Below the pieces are notes generated by a model. That model ran no database searches, had not been told where the DNA came from, and worked only from the letters and a program-made list of their open reading frames with translations. A program made the translations under genes and the position numbers. DNA of 64,000 bases from Xanthomonas bonasiae (GTDB lineage Bacteria > Pseudomonadota > Gammaproteobacteria > Xanthomonadales > Xanthomonadaceae): NCBI RefSeq assembly GCF_017163705.1, contig NZ_JAFIWB010000004.1:186001-250000 (forward strand). The letters run 5' to 3'. Positions within the stretch are counted from its first letter, which is position 1. Each line of letters starts with the position of its first letter. Shown in pieces: positions 36,120 through 45,090 of this stretch.

Positions 36120-36782
36120 ATGAAACGTTCTTCCTTGCTCTGCCCGCTGGCGCTGACGATCTGCCTGGGTGCAGTCGGTTGCGCCAGCACGCGCCCGGTC
36201 GTCTACAGCGGGCTTGCTTCGGCGCAGCAGTTGCGGCCGAACCTCGGCGACCGCTCCGGCCGGGTTCCGTACGACTACGCGGCCGGCGCCGACTGGCGCG
36301 ACTACGACAGCGCGGTGATCGAGCCGGTGGCGATTTATCGCGGGCCGGACAGCCAGTTCGACGAAAAGGTGACCGAGCAGGACAAGGCGGAGCTGGCGAA
36401 TTTCATGCGCGCCACGTTCGGCGAAGCGCTGCAGGCGCGCTTTGCGCTGCTGGACCGGCCGCGGCCGGGTTCGCTGCGTGTGGCGGTGACCCTGACCGGC
36501 GCCAAGAAGACGCCGCAGGTGGCCGGCACGGTGACCAAGTTCGATCTGGCCGGCGGCCCGTACAACGTGGTGCAGTCGATCCGCGGCAAGGAAGGCGCCT
36601 TGTCCGGTTCGGTCAGCTACGCGGTGGAGATCTACGACGCCGGCACCAACCGCCTGCTCGGCGCCTACGTGTCCAAGCAGTATCCGAACGCGATGAACGT
36701 CAAGGCCAGCATCGGTGGCCTGGGTGCGGCGAAGGCGGGGATCCGCAAGGGCGCCGAGGATCTGGTCGCACGGTTGAACTAG
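36120..36782 (+). CDS. DUF3313 family lipoprotein
   Basis: A 220-residue lipoprotein with a type II signal ending LGAVGCAS, so the Cys near residue 21 is lipid-modified. The body has features of the DUF3313 family: VVYSGLASAQQLRPN, YDSAVIEPVAIYRG and a C-terminal VEIYDAGTNRLLGAYVSKQ. Family members are envelope lipoproteins of unknown function. It is the first gene after the TetR-controlled promoter, with a leader of about 130 nt. Confidence 0.88.
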   Translation: MKRSSLLCPLALTICLGAVGCASTRPVVYSGLASAQQLRPNLGDRSGRVPYDYAAGADWRDYDSAVIEPVAIYRGPDSQFDEKVTEQDKAELANFMRATFGEALQARFALLDRPRPGSLRVAVTLTGAKKTPQVAGTVTKFDLAGGPYNVVQSIRGKEGALSGSVSYAVEIYDAGTNRLLGAYVSKQYPNAMNVKASIGGLGAAKAGIRKGAEDLVARLN

Positions 36783-36969
36783 CGCTGTCGCGGTAGGCGA
36801 CAGGCCACACCGCCGTGTCGCCAACGCCATCGCGCCCATGCAGTGCCGGCCGCCGCGCACACGCCTGGATGTCGTTGCGGCGGCGGCTGCATCCACCGCG
36901 TCGCCGCACGTTGCGCCGCCTCGTGCACAGCTGCTTTCCGTTCCGCTCCTCTCCGATCAGGACACCCCC

Positions 36970-37863
36970 ATGCGCCCGCGTCGACCCACTCCGCCACGCC
37001 TTCCGCATAGCCTGCGTCCGGGATTGCAGGCGCTCTACGATCTTCCCGATATCCCGCCGCGTCGGCGTATGCCGGCGGCGTCGCTGTTCTGGCGCGGCAC
37101 GGTCGTGGCGGTCGTCCTGGCCGCGCTGCTGGTGCTGCCGATCCGCGCAGCCTGGGCCGCCACGGTCGACGACGACGCCGCGCCGGCACGCGGCTCGCGC
37201 TGGGGCCTGGGCATGGCCGCACTGACGGTGCACAAGCCGTACCGCGGGGTCGAGCCGGACCTGATCGCGCTGCCCTTGCTGGTCTACGAGAGCAAGTGGT
37301 GGAGCGTGTACGGGCCTTCGCTCAGCCTGAATCTGCCGTCGCTGGGGCCGGTGGCGTTGTCGTTGACCACGCGGCTGTCCCACGACGGCTACGACGCATC
37401 CGATTCGCCGTCCCTGGACGGCATGCAGCAGCGCAAGGATCGGCTGTGGCTGGGCGGCTCGGGCACGTGGCGCACCGGTTTCGCCGACACCGCGCTGGAG
37501 TGGATGCACGACGTGTCCGGTTACAGCCGCGGGCAGCGCGTCGGCCTTTCGGTCGAGCATGTCTTCGATCGCGGCCTGTTCGAACTGATTCCGCGGCTGG
37601 GTGCGGCATGGCTGGATCGCCGCTACGTGGACTATTACTACGGCGTGCGGCCGCAGGAAGCGCGTGCGCAGCGGCTGCCGTATCGCCCCGGCGCCAGCAT
37701 CAATGTCGAGGCCGGTCTGCGCGCGGCCTACCGCGTCGCGCACCGCGATTCGTTGTTTCTCGATGTGGGCGTGGATCGCCTCGGTGCGCAGATCCGCGAC
37801 AGCCCGCTGGTCGACAGCGCGCTGCAGTCGCGCATCGTGCTGGGCTACGTGCATGTGTTCTGA
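36970..37863 (+). CDS. MipA/OmpV family outer-membrane protein
   Basis: A 297-residue outer-membrane beta-barrel protein of the MipA/OmpV family. The N-terminus is unusually long and basic (Arg/Pro-rich for about 33 residues) before the hydrophobic signal core VVAVVLAALLVLPIRAAWA. Barrel strands follow: WGLGMAALTVHKPYRGVE, KWWSVYGPSLSLNLPS and a C-terminal IVLGYVHVF ending in Phe, as usual for Omp barrels. A start at an internal ATG (37069) would give a normal signal length and remains possible. Family members act as scaffolds or porins. The next gene starts inside its 3' end. Confidence 0.88.
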   Translation: MRPRRPTPPRLPHSLRPGLQALYDLPDIPPRRRMPAASLFWRGTVVAVVLAALLVLPIRAAWAATVDDDAAPARGSRWGLGMAALTVHKPYRGVEPDLIALPLLVYESKWWSVYGPSLSLNLPSLGPVALSLTTRLSHDGYDASDSPSLDGMQQRKDRLWLGGSGTWRTGFADTALEWMHDVSGYSRGQRVGLSVEHVFDRGLFELIPRLGAAWLDRRYVDYYYGVRPQEARAQRLPYRPGASINVEAGLRAAYRVAHRDSLFLDVGVDRLGAQIRDSPLVDSALQSRIVLGYVHVF

Positions 37864-38944
37864 GCGCGCGCCGCGCTCGGCGCATGCGCTGGATCGTCGG
37901 CGACGGCGCGGTGGCAGCTGTTGGCTGTGGCTGGCCGTGGCCTTGGCCGTGCCGGACCCGGCTGCGGCGCAGGCATGCGCGACGCCTGCGGCGCAACGCG
38001 GCCCGGCGCTGTTCGATCTGCGCCTGGACAACGATTTTCTCGGCCTGGCGCAACAGGACCAGGGCTATACCAACGGTGCGGTGGCCAGCGTGGTTCTGCC
38101 GGATATGGTCGGCGCGGCGGCCGATCCCTGCCGCGCCCGCGTCGCGCGCTGGCTCAACGCGCGCACCGAGCAGTGGTTCCCCGGCCGCTTCACCCGCCAG
38201 AAGCTGACGGTCAGCCTCGGCCAGGGCCTGTTCACGCCGACCGACGGCAAGCGCGCCGATCCGATCCTCGACGATCGTCCGTATGCGGCGGTGGCGATGC
38301 TCGGTCTTGGCTACAACCTCGGCGATGCGCGCAGTCTGCGTAGCACGCAGTTGCGCGTCGGCATGGTCGGTCCGTCGGCGCGCGGGCGCGAGGTGCAGGA
38401 CGCGGTGCACGGCGTGTTCGGGCTGCAGCGCTTCCAGGGCTGGGACCGGCAGTTGCGCGATCGGCCGGTGCTGCAGCTGGTGCACGAACGCCTGCAGCGC
38501 TGGCCGGGATCGGCGCCTGGTGAAGGGTGGGGTTGGGACGGCGTCGGCCATGTCGGCGCCAGCGTCGGCAATTTCGCCCGTTATGCCAACGCCGGATTCG
38601 AATGGCGCTGGGGCCGGCGCTTGCCGGACGATTTCGGCAGCGATCCATTGCGCCCGGCCGGCGGGCACAGTGCGATGGCCGAAACCGGATGGGCCGCGCG
38701 GCCGTGGGCCTGGCATCTGTTCGTCGGCATCGACGCGCGCTGGATGGCCCACGACCTGACGCTGCAAGGGCAGTCCGGGCAGCGCATCGATCCGCGCCCG
38801 TGGGTGGGCGATCTCGCCGCCGGCGCGGTGCTGCGGCGCGGCCGTTGGCAGGCGACGCTGGCGCAGTACCGGCGCACGCGCGAGTTCGACCAGCAGCGCG
38901 AGCCGGCGGTATTCGGCAGCCTCAGTATCAGCCGCGCGTTCTAG
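37853..38944 (+). CDS. LpxR-like lipid A deacylase family protein (DUF2219)
   Basis: A 363-residue outer-membrane protein of the LpxR/DUF2219 family, whose best known member removes the 3'-acyloxyacyl group of lipid A. The ATG overlaps the mipA-like stop by 11 bp. A signal peptide follows a short basic start (WLWLAVALAVPDPAAAQA). Conserved parts are LRLDNDFLGLAQQDQGYTNG, QKLTVSLGQGLFTPTD and DDRPYAAVAMLGLGYN, and the chain ends in SLSISRAF. Whether all catalytic residues are kept cannot be checked here. Together with the TetR-controlled neighbours it suggests inducible remodelling of the outer membrane. Confidence 0.88.
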   Translation: MCSERAPRSAHALDRRRRRGGSCWLWLAVALAVPDPAAAQACATPAAQRGPALFDLRLDNDFLGLAQQDQGYTNGAVASVVLPDMVGAAADPCRARVARWLNARTEQWFPGRFTRQKLTVSLGQGLFTPTDGKRADPILDDRPYAAVAMLGLGYNLGDARSLRSTQLRVGMVGPSARGREVQDAVHGVFGLQRFQGWDRQLRDRPVLQLVHERLQRWPGSAPGEGWGWDGVGHVGASVGNFARYANAGFEWRWGRRLPDDFGSDPLRPAGGHSAMAETGWAARPWAWHLFVGIDARWMAHDLTLQGQSGQRIDPRPWVGDLAAGAVLRRGRWQATLAQYRRTREFDQQREPAVFGSLSISRAF

Positions 38945-38946
38945 CC

Positions 38947-40002
38947 ATGGCCACGCTCTGCGACGACGCGACCAGGATGCGCGGGCGGCACCAGGAGTGC
39001 GTGCTGGTGACCGACGGTTTCGGCTACCTGGGACGCTGGATCGTCGTCGCGCTGTTGCGCGACGGCTACCGGGTGCGTGCGGCGGTGGCCGATCCGCGCT
39101 GGGAAGCGGAGATCCGCGGCGCGATCGCGCTGCACGCGAACGCCGCCGGTCGGTTCGACATCGTCGCCGCCGATGTCCAGTGCGACGCCGGCTGGGAGCG
39201 CGCGATTGCCGGTTGCGCGTTCGTGCTGCATAACGCCGCGCCGGTCGTGGCCGACACGCCGCGGCGCACGGAGTTGGCGCAGCGCGCGCAGCAGGCGACG
39301 TGGCGCGTGCTGCACGCGGCCGACCGCGCCGGCGTGCAACGCGTGGTGATTACCGCGCCGGCGCTGGCGGCGCTGCCGCCGTGCGGAGCGACGCGCCGTG
39401 CCGACGAGAGTTGCTGGACCCGGATGGAGGCGGTGCGGCTGGACGCGCGAACGCAGATGCGGATCCTCGCCGAGCGCGATGCGTGGGCGTTCGTCGAACG
39501 CCACCGCAGCCGCATGCAGCTGACCACGCTGCTGGCCGGTTCGGTGCATGGGCCGCTGCTGGGCGCCGACACCCCGGCCTCGGCGCAGCTGCTCGCGTGC
39601 CTGCTCAACGGCCGCGTGCGGCGGCTGCCGCGGCTGGGGTTCGACGTGGCCGACGCGCGCGATCTGGCCGCGCTGCACCTGCGCGCGATGCGGCATCCGG
39701 ACGCCGCCGATCAGCGCTTCCTGGCTGTCGGCGAGCATATGCAGGTCGACGAGATCGTGACCTTGCTGCGCGCGCGTTTCCCGCAATACGCCGCACGCAT
39801 GCCCACGCGCGTGGCGTCCGGCCTGAGCGCGTGCCTGGACCGGCTGTTCGACACCGGCGTGCAGCGCCTCGCGCCGGAGCTGTGCCGTTGCCGCGACTAC
39901 GACACGTCCAAGGCGACGCGGGTGCTCGGCTGGTCGCCGCGTCCTGCGCGCGACAGCCTGATCGACGCGGCCAGGAGCCTGATCCTGGCGGGGCAGGTAT
40001 AG
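38947..40002 (+). CDS. Extended SDR-like (NAD-dependent epimerase/reductase family) protein, catalytic motif lost
   Basis: A 351-residue protein with the extended short-chain dehydrogenase fold. The N-terminal nucleotide site is altered from TGGxGYLG to TDGFGYLG. AADVQCDAGWERAIAGC and FVLHNAAP fit the Rossmann fold, and the C-terminal YDTSKATRVLGWSPRP is typical of dihydroflavonol-reductase-like members. The catalytic YxxxK motif should precede LAERDAW, but this region reads LDARTQMRILAERDAW with no Tyr and no Lys. It starts 2 bp after the lpxR-like gene and is its operon partner. It may be a binding protein or use another mechanism. Confidence 0.82.
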   Translation: MATLCDDATRMRGRHQECVLVTDGFGYLGRWIVVALLRDGYRVRAAVADPRWEAEIRGAIALHANAAGRFDIVAADVQCDAGWERAIAGCAFVLHNAAPVVADTPRRTELAQRAQQATWRVLHAADRAGVQRVVITAPALAALPPCGATRRADESCWTRMEAVRLDARTQMRILAERDAWAFVERHRSRMQLTTLLAGSVHGPLLGADTPASAQLLACLLNGRVRRLPRLGFDVADARDLAALHLRAMRHPDAADQRFLAVGEHMQVDEIVTLLRARFPQYAARMPTRVASGLSACLDRLFDTGVQRLAPELCRCRDYDTSKATRVLGWSPRPARDSLIDAARSLILAGQV

Positions 40003-40115
40003 CGTTGCACTCGGCCATTTTCTTGTCATGTCCGGCGGCGACCGCTTCCGCTACGTGCGCGCCGTATTACACTTCGCCCGCAAGCCAAACCAACACATGG
40101 ATACAGGGGATAGGG

Positions 40116-42107
40116 ATGAGCGGGAGACTGGGGGCAGTCGCGTTGTGCTGTTTGCTGGGGATGGGGATCGGAATGGGGAGCGCGCAGGCGCAGGTGAATC
40201 TGGCGCCGTTCCTGATGAAGGAACAGGTCGTCGAGCTGAAGCTGTCGCCGACCGGCGAGTATTACGCGGCCACCGTGCCGCTGGCGGACCGCACCGCGCT
40301 GGCGGTGATGCGCCGCTCCGACAACAAGATCGTCGGCAGTTTCTCGATGGAGAAGAACACCCATGTCGCCGGCTTCGAGTGGGTCAACGACACGCGTGTG
40401 TTGTTCAGCATGAATATCAAGATCGGGGCGATGGACCTGCCGCGTTCCACCGGCGAGCTGTTCGCGATCAATGCCGACGGCAGTGCGGCCGAACTGTTGG
40501 TGGGCCAGCGCGTCACCGGCAGCGGCCCGGGCACGCTGATCCAGACCAAGAAGGTGGAGGATGTCATCGCGGAGTGGGTCGGTCGGTTGCCTGGCGACGA
40601 CCGCAACGTGGTGATTCAGGTGCGTCCGTTCAGCGTCAACAAGGATCCTTACAGCCGCAGCGAGGTGCTGGACGTGTACAGCGGCCGGCGGCGGCCGCTG
40701 GTCGGCTCGCCGAAGGTGCGTGGCGCCGATTTCTACAGCGACGAGCAAGGCAAGGTGCGTTTTGCCTGGGGTTCCGATGCGGACAATGCCAGAAAGCTGT
40801 TCTACCGCGATGCGCAAGGCGGCGACTGGCGGCTGCTCAACGACGAGAACCTCAGCCATCATGGCGAAGAGCCGATCGGCTTTTCCGAAGACGGGCGCAC
40901 CGCGTATCTGCAGGTCGAGCAGGACAAGGGCAGCGACGCGATCGTGGCCTGGAACGTGGACAGCAACGAGCGCAAGGAGGTGGCACGCGATGCCCTGGCC
41001 GACCGGTACCGGATCATGTATCGCCACGGCACCCGTATTCCGGTGGGGATCCAAGTGCTGGCCGACAAGCCGCGTAGCCTGTTCTTCGACCCGACTTCCC
41101 CTGAGGCCAAGACCCAGCGCTCGCTGGAAGCCGCGTTCCCGGGGCAGGCGGTCTATGTGACGTCCAGCACCCGCGATGGCCGGCTCAACCTGGTGCAGGT
41201 GCAGTCCGGGCGCAATCCTGGCGAGTTCTACCTGTTCGACACCGTGGCGAAGAAGGCGGATTTCGCATTCGCCAGCCGTGCCGCGTTGCAGCCGCCGAAG
41301 CTGGCCGAGGTGCGGCCGATCGCATTGCAGGCGCGCGACGGCCTGCCGCTGCACGGCTTCGTGACCCTGCCAGCGGCGGCTGCGGCCGGCAAGGTGCCGA
41401 TGGTGGTGATGCCGCATGGCGGCCCGTTCGGCGTGTTCGACGACGGCCTGTTCGATCAGGACGCGCAGATCCTGGCCAGCGCCGGCTATGCGGTGCTGCA
41501 GGTCAACTACCGCGGTTCGGGCAACTACGGACGCGCCTTCCACCTGGCAGGCGGCGGGCAATGGGGCGGTGCGATGCAGGACGACGTGACCGACGCCACG
41601 CGTTGGGCGATCGCCCAGGGCATCGCCGATCCTGCGCGCATCTGCATGTACGGTGCCAGCTATGGTGCCTATGCGTCGCTGATGGGCGTGGCCAAGGAAC
41701 CGGCGCTGTACCGCTGTGCGGCCGGCTATGTCGGCGTCTACGATTTGCCGATGCTGTACGTCAGGGGCGATACCTACCAGCGCGACTCCGATCAGACATT
41801 TCTGCGCGAATGGGTGGGATCGAGCGCCGAACTGGCCGCGGTGTCGCCGGTCAATCTCGCCGACAAGATCAAGGTGCCGGTGTTCCTGGCGGCGGGCGGC
41901 GAGGACGAACGTGCGCCGATCCAGCATTCGAAGAAGATGGAAGCGGCGCTGAAGAAGGCCGGCGTACCAGTGGAGACGCTGTATGTCCCGACCGAGGGCC
42001 ACGGCTTCTACACCGAGGAACACCGCCGTGAGTTCTACACCCGGCTGCTGGCGTTCCTGAGCCGCTCGCTGGGCGGTGCACAGGCGGCGCCGGCGCCTGC
42101 GCGCTAG
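40116..42107 (+). CDS. S9 family prolyl oligopeptidase-type serine peptidase, exported
   Basis: A 663-residue periplasmic peptidase with a signal peptide (AVALCCLLGMGIGMGSAQA). The first ~400 residues form a beta-propeller-like domain. The C-terminal alpha/beta hydrolase domain has the nucleophile Ser515 in YGASYGAYAS, the Asp in GGEDERAP and the His in EGHGFYTEEH. It probably cuts short peptides, possibly dipeptides from a peptide N-terminus. It may be part of a peptide-use block with the POT and OPT transporters. Confidence 0.92.
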   Translation: MSGRLGAVALCCLLGMGIGMGSAQAQVNLAPFLMKEQVVELKLSPTGEYYAATVPLADRTALAVMRRSDNKIVGSFSMEKNTHVAGFEWVNDTRVLFSMNIKIGAMDLPRSTGELFAINADGSAAELLVGQRVTGSGPGTLIQTKKVEDVIAEWVGRLPGDDRNVVIQVRPFSVNKDPYSRSEVLDVYSGRRRPLVGSPKVRGADFYSDEQGKVRFAWGSDADNARKLFYRDAQGGDWRLLNDENLSHHGEEPIGFSEDGRTAYLQVEQDKGSDAIVAWNVDSNERKEVARDALADRYRIMYRHGTRIPVGIQVLADKPRSLFFDPTSPEAKTQRSLEAAFPGQAVYVTSSTRDGRLNLVQVQSGRNPGEFYLFDTVAKKADFAFASRAALQPPKLAEVRPIALQARDGLPLHGFVTLPAAAAAGKVPMVVMPHGGPFGVFDDGLFDQDAQILASAGYAVLQVNYRGSGNYGRAFHLAGGGQWGGAMQDDVTDATRWAIAQGIADPARICMYGASYGAYASLMGVAKEPALYRCAAGYVGVYDLPMLYVRGDTYQRDSDQTFLREWVGSSAELAAVSPVNLADKIKVPVFLAAGGEDERAPIQHSKKMEAALKKAGVPVETLYVPTEGHGFYTEEHRREFYTRLLAFLSRSLGGAQAAPAPAR

Positions 42108-42164
42108 TCGTCGCGAGGCTAGCGCTGCCATGCGCAGGCACCCGTAACCGGCGAAGACCGATCC

Positions 42165-42190
42165 GCGGCCCGACCCCATGGTCGGGCCGC
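42165..42190. terminator. Hairpin between convergent genes
   Basis: GCGGCCCGACC and GGTCGGGCCGC form a perfect 11-bp stem around CCAT, between a rightward peptidase gene and a leftward small gene. It has no clear T-run on either side. Confidence 0.55.
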
Positions 42191-42200
42191 AGGTCGCGCA

Positions 42201-42635
42201 TCACTTCTGACTGGGGTAGCTCAGTGTCACCAGCTGGCACTTGGAGCTCTTGCCGCCATCGTAGTCGTAGATGACGTGCAGGTTGATACCCTTCGAATTG
42301 ACGATGGGCAGCACGATCTGCCAACGATTGGGCTTGCCTTCCGGTTCCTCGCGCACCTTCTTCCGGATTTCCGATTCCAGGTCCGACGGCGTGTTGATGC
42401 CGTCGGCAGGGCCGCGTTCGCGCACGCGGCTGTAGAAATGGAAACCGTTGTCGGTCCACTGCCGCGGCAGCATCTTGTTCCAGGCCGAATTGGTCACCTG
42501 TTTCCACTGCTGATCGATGTTGCCGCTCAGCTGAAACGGATACGGGCAGGCGGCCTGCGCCGCCGTGGTGCCCAGGCACAGGGCCAGACAGGCCACTGTC
42601 TGCGCGGCGAAAATCTTCCACTTCATGGTCTTCAT
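42201..42635 (-). CDS. Hypothetical secreted protein
   Basis: A 144-residue exported protein with a signal peptide (AAQTVACLALCLGTTAAQA). The mature part has Cys near both ends (ACPYPFQLSG and SSKCQLVTL), which could form a disulphide, and a central helix-rich part (SDLESEIRKKVREEPEG). I do not recognise a family. It is convergent with the S9 peptidase gene. A weak ribosome site (CGGAGG) precedes the ATG. Confidence 0.7.
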   Translation of the reverse strand: MKTMKWKIFAAQTVACLALCLGTTAAQAACPYPFQLSGNIDQQWKQVTNSAWNKMLPRQWTDNGFHFYSRVRERGPADGINTPSDLESEIRKKVREEPEGKPNRWQIVLPIVNSKGINLHVIYDYDGGKSSKCQLVTLSYPSQK

Positions 42636-42779
42636 TGCGGTCCTCCGTTGCGATGCATGTGGTCCATGCGCCCGGCTCGGTGCCCGGCGCCTGCGCAGGC
42701 GGTGCCTGCGATCCGCATGACGTGTGCGCGGCCGCGTTGTGAAACGCCGCCACATTGCTGTGCCCGCGCCGGGATCCGC

Positions 42780-44543
42780 TCAACGCACCCCGTGCATCAT
42801 CCGCCGCAGCAGCGGCGCGGCCAGGAAGGCCAGCACCGCGCAGCCCACGCCGATCCACAGCATCAGCCAGAACAGGTGCGCGTACTTGGCGGCGGCGTCG
42901 GCGACGTTCAGCGCTTCGCCTTCCGGCACGTCGATCGCGGCGAGCTTGCCGAACAGCGCGGCCAGCGCCTCGGAGAATGCCGTGGCCAGGAACCAGGTGC
43001 CCATCATCAGGCTGACCACGCGCGGCACTGCGAGTTGGGTCACCGCCGACAGCCCGACCGGCGACAGGCACATCTCGCCGGCTTCCAGCACCAGATAGGC
43101 CAGCACCAGCCACCACACGCTGGCCATCTGTCCACTGGCGCCGACCTGCTGCGCGGCCAGCGCCAGCGGCACGAACGACACCCCGGCCAGCAGCAGGCCC
43201 ATCGCCGACTTGGCAGGCTTGGACGGCTCCAGGCCGCGCCGTTCCAGCCACGCCCACAGCGCGGCGAACAGCGGCGCCAGCAGCACCAGGAACAGCGCCC
43301 CCAGGTAGGTCAGCGAACCGGCGGTCTGCGGCAGCACCAGACAGTCGCGGATCAGGAGCAGCAGCATCAGCACGCTGACCGCGACGAACAGCAGGCGTGG
43401 CGCGGCCGAGGTCGGGTTGCGGTCGGACAGCGACGCCGCGGCGACGAAGCCCAGCGGCGCCAGCAGCAACGAGGCGATCGACCACGGCAGCGGCGTGCCA
43501 GTGCGGATCACCAGCGACGGCACGATGTCCTTGGTCATCAGCCGGTCGGTGAAGGTGACCCAGGAACCGTAGGTCTGCTCGTACAGGGTGAAGTACACCA
43601 GCGCCATCGCGATCAGCACCATCAGCGCGATCATCTGCTGGCGCTGCACCGGCGTGCACTGGGTGCCGGTGAACCAGGCGAACCACAGCAGCACGCCGCC
43701 GAGCACCACCAGCATCAGCAGCAAGGCCAGCGAGATCTCGCCGCCCAGGCTGAAGGCGCCGTTGGCCGCGGCCCACATCAGCCAGGCGACCGGCAGCACG
43801 CCGAGCACCGCGACCAGATAGATCGCCCATTCGCGCGGCAGCCCGGCCACGCGCTGGCGCAGCAGCGCCGGTTGCGCCGGCTCGGCATGGCCGTGCAGGT
43901 ATTTCTGGCCCCACAGGAACATGCCCAGGCCGAGCAGCATGCCGAGCCCGGCGGCGCCGAAACCGTAGCGCCAGCCGTAGGCTTCGCCAAGGAAGCCGCA
44001 CACCAGCGAGGCGAACAGCGCGCCGAGGTTGATGCCGGCATAGAACAGCGAGAAGCCGGAGTCGCGGCGCGGATCGTCCTGGGCGTACAGCTTGCCGACG
44101 ATGGTGGAGATGTTGGGCTTGAGGAAGCCCACACCCATGATGATCAGCGCCAGCGACAGGTAGGTCACGCCCAGCGACGCGGTATCGCGGACCACTTCGC
44201 CACCGACCCGCGTGGCGGCGTGGCCTTCGAAGGCCATGCCGACGTGGCCGAGTACCAGCAGGATGCCGCCGAACACCACCGCCTTGCGCATGCCCAGCCA
44301 GCGGTCGGCGAGCAGGCCGCCGATCACCGGCACGCAGTACACCAGCCCGCCATAGGCGCCGAGCAGGTCGAGCCCGGCCTTGTCGCCGAACAGGTGGTAC
44401 TTGGTCAGGTACAGCAGCAGCGCCTTCATCCCGTAGAAGGAGAAGCGCTCCCACATCTCGGTGAAGAAACAGACGTAGACGCCCTTGGGGTGGCCGAGGA
44501 AATCGTCGCGCGCGTCGCGGGCGGGGAGGGCGGTGGCGGACAC
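42780..44543 (-). CDS. POT (PTR2) family proton-dependent oligopeptide transporter
   Basis: A 587-residue membrane protein with about 14 predicted helices. The POT signature ExxERFxFYG is present at residues 29-38 (EMWERFSFYG). GLLADRWLGMRKAV, FLKPNISTIVGKLY and FSLFYAGINLGALF are further PTR2 family blocks. It imports di- and tripeptides with protons. It sits between an S9 peptidase and an OPT transporter gene, which supports peptide uptake. The upstream side is a repeat-rich region without an obvious promoter. Confidence 0.96.
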   Translation of the reverse strand: MSATALPARDARDDFLGHPKGVYVCFFTEMWERFSFYGMKALLLYLTKYHLFGDKAGLDLLGAYGGLVYCVPVIGGLLADRWLGMRKAVVFGGILLVLGHVGMAFEGHAATRVGGEVVRDTASLGVTYLSLALIIMGVGFLKPNISTIVGKLYAQDDPRRDSGFSLFYAGINLGALFASLVCGFLGEAYGWRYGFGAAGLGMLLGLGMFLWGQKYLHGHAEPAQPALLRQRVAGLPREWAIYLVAVLGVLPVAWLMWAAANGAFSLGGEISLALLLMLVVLGGVLLWFAWFTGTQCTPVQRQQMIALMVLIAMALVYFTLYEQTYGSWVTFTDRLMTKDIVPSLVIRTGTPLPWSIASLLLAPLGFVAAASLSDRNPTSAAPRLLFVAVSVLMLLLLIRDCLVLPQTAGSLTYLGALFLVLLAPLFAALWAWLERRGLEPSKPAKSAMGLLLAGVSFVPLALAAQQVGASGQMASVWWLVLAYLVLEAGEMCLSPVGLSAVTQLAVPRVVSLMMGTWFLATAFSEALAALFGKLAAIDVPEGEALNVADAAAKYAHLFWLMLWIGVGCAVLAFLAAPLLRRMMHGVR

Positions 44544-44635
44544 GGCTGGCCTGGGGCGGGAAGGGCAGCGGCGGAGTATAGGCGTGCCGGCGGCGCTTGG
44601 CTGAGTCGCCGCAGCGTGGCGATATTTCCTCCTTC

Positions 44636-44934
44636 GGGACCATGGCTCTTTTGGGGGAGAAGGTGCCCCGCCGGGGCGGATGAGGGTGCGGGCGCAGCCT
44701 CATGGGAGCGAAGCAGTGCGAGGCTTCGCCCCGTACCCTCACCCCAACCCCTCTCCCGATGGGAGAGGGGCGATCGCGGTTCCTTCTCCCGCCGGGACCA
44801 TGGCCCCCTTTTCGGGGGAAGGTGCCCCGTAGGGGGATGAGGGTGCGAGCGCAGCTTCATGGGGGCGAAGCAGTGCGAGGCTTCGCCCCGTACCCTCACC
44901 CCAACCCCTCTCTCGATGGGAGAGGGGCTGCCCA
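44636..44934. repeat. Direct duplication of a 157-bp GC-rich element
   Basis: Copy 1 covers 44636-44793 and copy 2 covers 44794 to about 44934, with only scattered differences. Each contains the hairpin CCCCTCTCCC-GAT-GGGAGAGGGG type sequence (44748-44770, and 44905-44927 with one change) and the string GCGAAGCAGTGCGAGGCTTC. The unit is typical of xanthomonad intergenic repeats. Confidence 0.85.
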
Positions 44935-44963
44935 TCGGCCGCCGGGGCGCCGCTGCATTTGCG

Positions 44964-44991
44964 AATCCCCAATCCCCAATCCCAAATCCCC
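44964..44991 (-). repeat. GGGATTN array upstream of the OPT gene
   Basis: Four tandem heptamers in minus orientation, reading AATCCCC on the plus strand, with one unit altered (AAATCCC). They follow the duplicated 157-bp element. Confidence 0.8.
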
Positions 44992-45090
44992 GCCTCCCAG
45001 GCATGTGCCACAAGCTGGGCGCCGGGATGCTGGACTTGCCCAGCCCCAGACGCTAGCGTGGAAAACGTTTTTGTCGTTTCAGGGGTAACC

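Larger units (their letters stand above)
44544..45090. other. Repeat-rich intergenic region between POT and OPT genes
   Basis: About 550 bp without a gene. It contains a near-direct duplication of about 157 bp and a GGGATTN array, both listed separately. The 60 bp before the OPT start contains its ribosome site only. Confidence 0.7.
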
